From Erysipelotrichaceae bacterium (lineage in GTDB: Bacteria; Bacillota_I; Bacilli_A; Erysipelotrichales; Erysipelotrichaceae): a stretch of 64,000 nt of DNA. Each line of letters begins with the position of its first letter. The first letter of the stretch is position 1. Positions 61,901 through 64,000 of the stretch are shown here, one piece after another. The DNA is taken from positions 62,001-126,000 of the forward strand of contig JAIKXJ010000008.1 in NCBI GenBank assembly GCA_024684175.1, read 5' to 3'. Below the pieces are notes generated by a model. That model did not search any database. It was not told the origin of the DNA and was given only the letters and a program-made list of their open reading frames with translations. A program made the position numbers and the translations under genes.

Positions 61901-62178
61901 GTCGTATAGTTATAGGTACCGACAGCTTCTTCCACGCCGTCGAGCGTTTTGATCTTTGCAAGATCGTCTTCCGAAAACCGCAGCATCGACAGGATCTCCA
62001 GATCCCGATACCCGCTTTCCTCATAGAAACCGTTGATGTTCTCCCTGAGCGAACCGGCCGTGAAGCGGATGCCCAGATAAGCGACCACCGCCAGCATCGC
62101 AATGATGATGATGGAAAGCCAGGAGACGAACTGCTTGCCGATATTCCGCAGATGGTCCTTGACCTGTGTCGTTTTCAT
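58933..62178 (-). CDS. Large FtsX-like ABC permease with coiled-coil extracellular domain
   Basis: A 1081-residue permease. A first helix (about 20-40) leads to an outer domain of over 500 residues, including a coiled coil rich in Glu, Lys, Gln and Leu (about 245-345; KLDEAKGQLDEARRLLDENQ) and a second charged helical stretch around 450-560. A cluster of three membrane helices follows at about 590-710, then a MacB-like outer region and a last FtsX cluster near the C-terminus. The start at 62178 is two bases after the ATPase stop. It is the partner of the GAF-ABC ATPase and probably reaches far from the membrane. Confidence 0.85.
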   Translation of the reverse strand: MKTTQVKDHLRNIGKQFVSWLSIIIIAMLAVVAYLGIRFTAGSLRENINGFYEESGYRDLEILSMLRFSEDDLAKIKTLDGVEEAVGTYNYTTVVKDGDGSRNAALLSLDETVNVPRLLEGSFPAKDNECLVEQGLADKMELSIGDIVYTDQSPYLKQNIFTITGICIHPDHIAKIMDNAGNNYVLIRKSAFNEGEDGFDHSYSSIEVRFKDQKERDAFSKSYFEDIKDKQGSVENIADERAKIRYEQIVSKLQSVIDENQAKLDEAKGQLDEARRLLDENQAEIEKNEKKLASTNQQLKAGKAQLDAGKQTLDQVGGQLAGAENELQEAEKKLIDGRKQLTEGYRHFVDIRITLKEWVNEKVPALYERIDWLESDTFNVDSSSLSMKTFPFTQDFSFDWTRDDYFESVRNWLQRFNDHITAEQIDEAVDYIKEKSGVPEAQKWEEGHLKYLKGKKEYNDAYGTFKGAYRSYLEGLEEYEKGLKDYENGMAAYRKGVSALDTAKQQIKEKEEEYQAKLKEYEDGVKAIEEAKKRIGEVPENRWIFFNIKGNASYVFAKSLTENTSGISITFSLLFVVVGALVIYATLGKTIDEQRTQVGTTKALGFFNSEIMAKYMVFALSASLIGVIAGLLLSYFVLLRYTLSSQTSYFHLGELKPCFEAVPVIIVGAASLVLTVAAVYLACHRLVKQPARILMQESAPPAIKKKNAKASSGSLYSRLILRNMISDPKRVLVTIASIAGSCALIFIGLTILHSISSAVDLQFNHINRYDYQIDYDSSINEKAEEQIENILNKNGAEYTKVIIRNHTFMNGDELDSCRFLIGDLNEVKDFLLITDTKTKQPMALDKEGIYVPIKANETAHYTEKGKITVFDKVMNSYDADVADDYMLYAARIFLMSRETYRKIYDTEPVNSQYLVRIDEAKAEEMKQTLLKLDGVNNILSSDNDKADFDSFVSVARAMVMLLTVMAFAMAYFILLNLVSMFINQKKRELTIMRVNGFTVKEVKDYVGRELVLTTAIGILIGLPLGAFMGYRIILLLENTSCFDRNIYYLGGLIAAGVTAFFSFVIVQTALRKVKDLKLTDI

Positions 62179-62179
62179 A

Positions 62180-63400
62180 TTACCAGGACAGCTCCTTGGC
62201 ATCTAACGGATGCAGGTTGCGCTTGATGGAAGCGATACGGCCGTTGGAGACCCGGACGACCCGGTCGGCCATCTTGCCGATCTCCGGGTTGTGCGTGACC
62301 ATCATGACCGTCGTATTGTTGTTTTTGACGATCTCCTGAATGACGGACAAGACTTCTCTTGAAGTGTTGAGATCCAGGGCAGCCGTCGGTTCATCCGCCA
62401 GGATGAGACGCGGGTTCTTAACTAATGCCCGGGCAATAGATACGCGCTGCTGCTGACCGCCGGAAAGCTGAGAAGGGTAGTTGTCCGCCCGCTCGCTGAG
62501 TCCGACTTTGGCGATCGCATCTTCCGGTGAGATCGGATCTTTGGCGATCTCGGAAATGAAGCGTACGTTTTCGATGGCCGAAAGATTGGGCATCAGATTG
62601 TAAGACTGGAATATGAAACCGACATACTCCCTGCGGAACGCCGTCAGCTGCGCGTCGCTGGGGTGGGAGTAGTCTCTTCCTTCGATGGTCAGTGTTCCGG
62701 AAGTCAGATAATCCATGCCGCCGATGATGTTCATCATCGTCGACTTGCCGCAGCCCGACTCGCCCAAAACGACGACGAACTCATGTTCAAAGACATCCAG
62801 ATTGATCCCCTTGAGCACCTGCAGGAAACCATCCCCGGAAGGGTACTCCTTGGTGATGTCGCGCAGACTCAACAAGACCTTCTTGTCTTCGTCAAGAACG
62901 ACATCGAGACCTTTTTCATCGATGGTGAACGCCGCCAGATTGGCCATGTGTTCGCACAGTTCGACTTCTCTTTCTTCAAACGGCTTGCCGTCGCTGCTGT
63001 TGATGATCTCGATGCAGCCTATCGTTTCTTTGGAATTGTTCAAAGGCACGCAGACCATCGTCTTCGTCTTGAAACCCTGATCGTCAAAGACGGTCGGTGA
63101 AAAACGCGGATCGTTCTCCGCATCGGCGATCGCGATCGTCTTACCGGTTTCCGTGACCACACCTTCGATGCCCATACCTTTTTCGATACTGGTATTGGAA
63201 ATGTCGCCCGGACCGATATGGAACACGCTGTGCAAACGTTCGCTCTTCTTGTCCAGGTACCAGACCACGCCGGCCTTGGCATCCAGAGTGTTGACGATCG
63301 TCTGTAAAGCTAAAGTGAGGGCTTCATCGATATCTTCCACATTGAGCAGATGCTCCATGATCTCATAGGTCGCTTTGGTATATCTTTTATCGTTTTCCAT
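62180..63400 (-). CDS. GAF-domain fused to MacB/LolD-type ABC ATPase
   Basis: A 406-residue fusion. The GAF sensor spans about 20-160 (ALQTIVNTLDAKAGVVWYLD, MGIEGVVTETGKTIAIADAE, VCVPLNNSKETIGCIEIIN), and the ATPase follows from about 175: Walker A GESGCGKST (213-221), Q-loop FIFQSYNLMP, signature LSGGQQQR, Walker B LILADEPTAALD, H-loop VTHNPEIG. The ATG at 63400 is chosen because AAAGGA lies upstream and the longer frame reads as non-protein. ABC ATPases with an N-terminal GAF are uncommon; it suggests direct gating by a small ligand or redox state. Confidence 0.88.
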   Translation of the reverse strand: MENDKRYTKATYEIMEHLLNVEDIDEALTLALQTIVNTLDAKAGVVWYLDKKSERLHSVFHIGPGDISNTSIEKGMGIEGVVTETGKTIAIADAENDPRFSPTVFDDQGFKTKTMVCVPLNNSKETIGCIEIINSSDGKPFEEREVELCEHMANLAAFTIDEKGLDVVLDEDKKVLLSLRDITKEYPSGDGFLQVLKGINLDVFEHEFVVVLGESGCGKSTMMNIIGGMDYLTSGTLTIEGRDYSHPSDAQLTAFRREYVGFIFQSYNLMPNLSAIENVRFISEIAKDPISPEDAIAKVGLSERADNYPSQLSGGQQQRVSIARALVKNPRLILADEPTAALDLNTSREVLSVIQEIVKNNNTTVMMVTHNPEIGKMADRVVRVSNGRIASIKRNLHPLDAKELSW

Positions 63401-63498
63401 ATCCTGTTTCCTTTGAATACTTATCAATACAATTATAATCTTTTGAACGGTCCGATTCCGCATATCTATTTCCCGTTGGACAGGACCGTCCTATCCGT

Positions 63499-64000
63499 CT
63501 ATGCATCTGCGCCGTTACCGAAATAGATCTTCTTCAATGTCTCCGGCATCGAAGCGAACATGAACTTCACGATCGTTTCCGCCGGCGTGACGTTGTCCTT
63601 CAGGATCCACTCCCTGGCCAAAGAAGAAGCCCCGTGGCAGTACAAGCGGATGGAGAACAGCAGCTGAGGATCGCTGATCTTTTCCCCGAGCAGCTCTTCC
63701 GCCTCTTTCGTATATCTCCGGGTGAAGTATTCGGGAAGATATCGCCACAAAGAGTTCTGCGAAACATCTTCGAATGCCCGCTTGTAGAAGATGAAGTCTT
63801 CTTTCATCTTCTTCATACTGAAGGCGGCAGACTCCGTTGAGATGACATCTGTCGCGAAAGCGTTCTGAAAGAAGATCCAGGCGATCAGATCGTACTTGTC
63901 TTTGAAATGATAATAGAAGGTCGGTCGGCCGATCCCTGCTTCTTTGCAAATCTCGGAGACTCTGATCTTGTCGATGTTTTTATTCACCATCAGCCTCTTC
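63499..64000 (-). CDS. TetR/AcrR-type regulator (N-terminus outside the window)
   Basis: The open frame continues past the last base, where AAG-AGG-CTG precede the first visible ATG, so residues before position 64000 are missing. The recognition helix DKIRVSEICKEAGIGRPTFYYHFKDK is a TetR hallmark. The C-terminal domain is helical and resembles the TetR_C_7 or similar group. It is in the same direction as the GAF-ABC/permease genes and probably controls them. Ligand unknown. Confidence 0.88.
   Translation of the reverse strand, partial: KRLMVNKNIDKIRVSEICKEAGIGRPTFYYHFKDKYDLIAWIFFQNAFATDVISTESAAFSMKKMKEDFIFYKRAFEDVSQNSLWRYLPEYFTRRYTKEAEELLGEKISDPQLLFSIRLYCHGASSLAREWILKDNVTPAETIVKFMFASMPETLKKIYFGNGADA

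Overview
The window looks like a chromosomal stretch of a Gram-positive, probably anaerobic, carbohydrate-fermenting Bacillota. The signs are strong AAGGAG ribosome sites, three PTS enzyme II systems or parts, an LTA-synthase-type sulfatase, a GH25 lysozyme, lipoboxes, DeoR/GntR/YheO regulators and a tRNA with encoded CCA. Base composition is by eye near 50 % GC with AT-rich intergenic gaps. Class Erysipelotrichia is my best guess, as low-confidence inference. I found no insertion sequence, integrase, phage gene or CRISPR array; the window reads as dense metabolic chromosome.

Layout. (a) 1-10.8 kb: end of an AraC regulator; a DUF1537-type four-carbon acid-sugar kinase with a one-cysteine Asp/Glu-racemase-fold enzyme; a PTS operon (IIA, IIB, IIC, class II aldolase, long RpiB-type isomerase, glycerol-dehydrogenase-like enzyme); and, across a DeoR regulator, a divergent transaldolase and Fe-alcohol dehydrogenase. 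Together these look like catabolism of an unidentified sugar or sugar alcohol. (b) 10.9-20 kb: a NERD-like membrane protein, flavodoxin, LTA-synthase-family protein, and a ridA-PTS IIBC-aminotransferase-yheO operon facing a GH1 6-phospho-beta-glucosidase. (c) 20-34 kb: housekeeping and envelope genes (MBL hydrolase, glycolipid glycosyltransferase, BaiN/YhiN flavoprotein, peroxiredoxin-like protein, SagB-type oxidoreductase, TatD, tRNA-Pro, lipoprotein, exported tyrosine phosphatase, Fe-S aldo-keto reductase, malic enzyme with Ldh-type dehydrogenase, GH25). (d) 34-40.7 kb: a marR/heterodimeric ABC exporter operon with a twin-palindrome operator, a macro-domain protein and a lipoprotein. (e) 40.7-51.1 kb: an expanded Amadori-product (fructoselysine-type) locus with FrlA, FrlB and FrlC proteins, two FrlD-type kinases, a second FrlC-like isomerase, two tandem GntR regulators, and four unexpected partners (esterase, BtpA/SgcQ, amidohydrolase, YjbQ). 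(f) 51.4-57.4 kb: a YtcJ-type amidohydrolase with altered metal ligands plus an FGGY kinase, then LyxK with an Rpe-like and an AraD-like protein, which suggests an L-xylulose route. (g) 57.5-64 kb: a phosphodiester-glycosidase-domain protein and a tetR / GAF-ABC ATPase / giant coiled-coil FtsX permease unit.

The most interesting system is region (e), with the neighbouring region (f). It has the skeleton of fructoselysine catabolism (permease, 3-epimerase, 6-kinase, 6-phosphate deglycase), but kinase and epimerase are duplicated and hydrolases are interleaved by start-stop overlaps. This suggests a wider or different glycated substrate than fructoselysine itself. Other items worth checking are the GAF-ABC fusion, the matching C-terminal tails on PTS IIA and IIC, the macro-domain fusion and the one-cysteine racemase-fold enzyme next to the DUF1537 kinase. 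All assignments come from reading motifs and recalled family members; no search was run.
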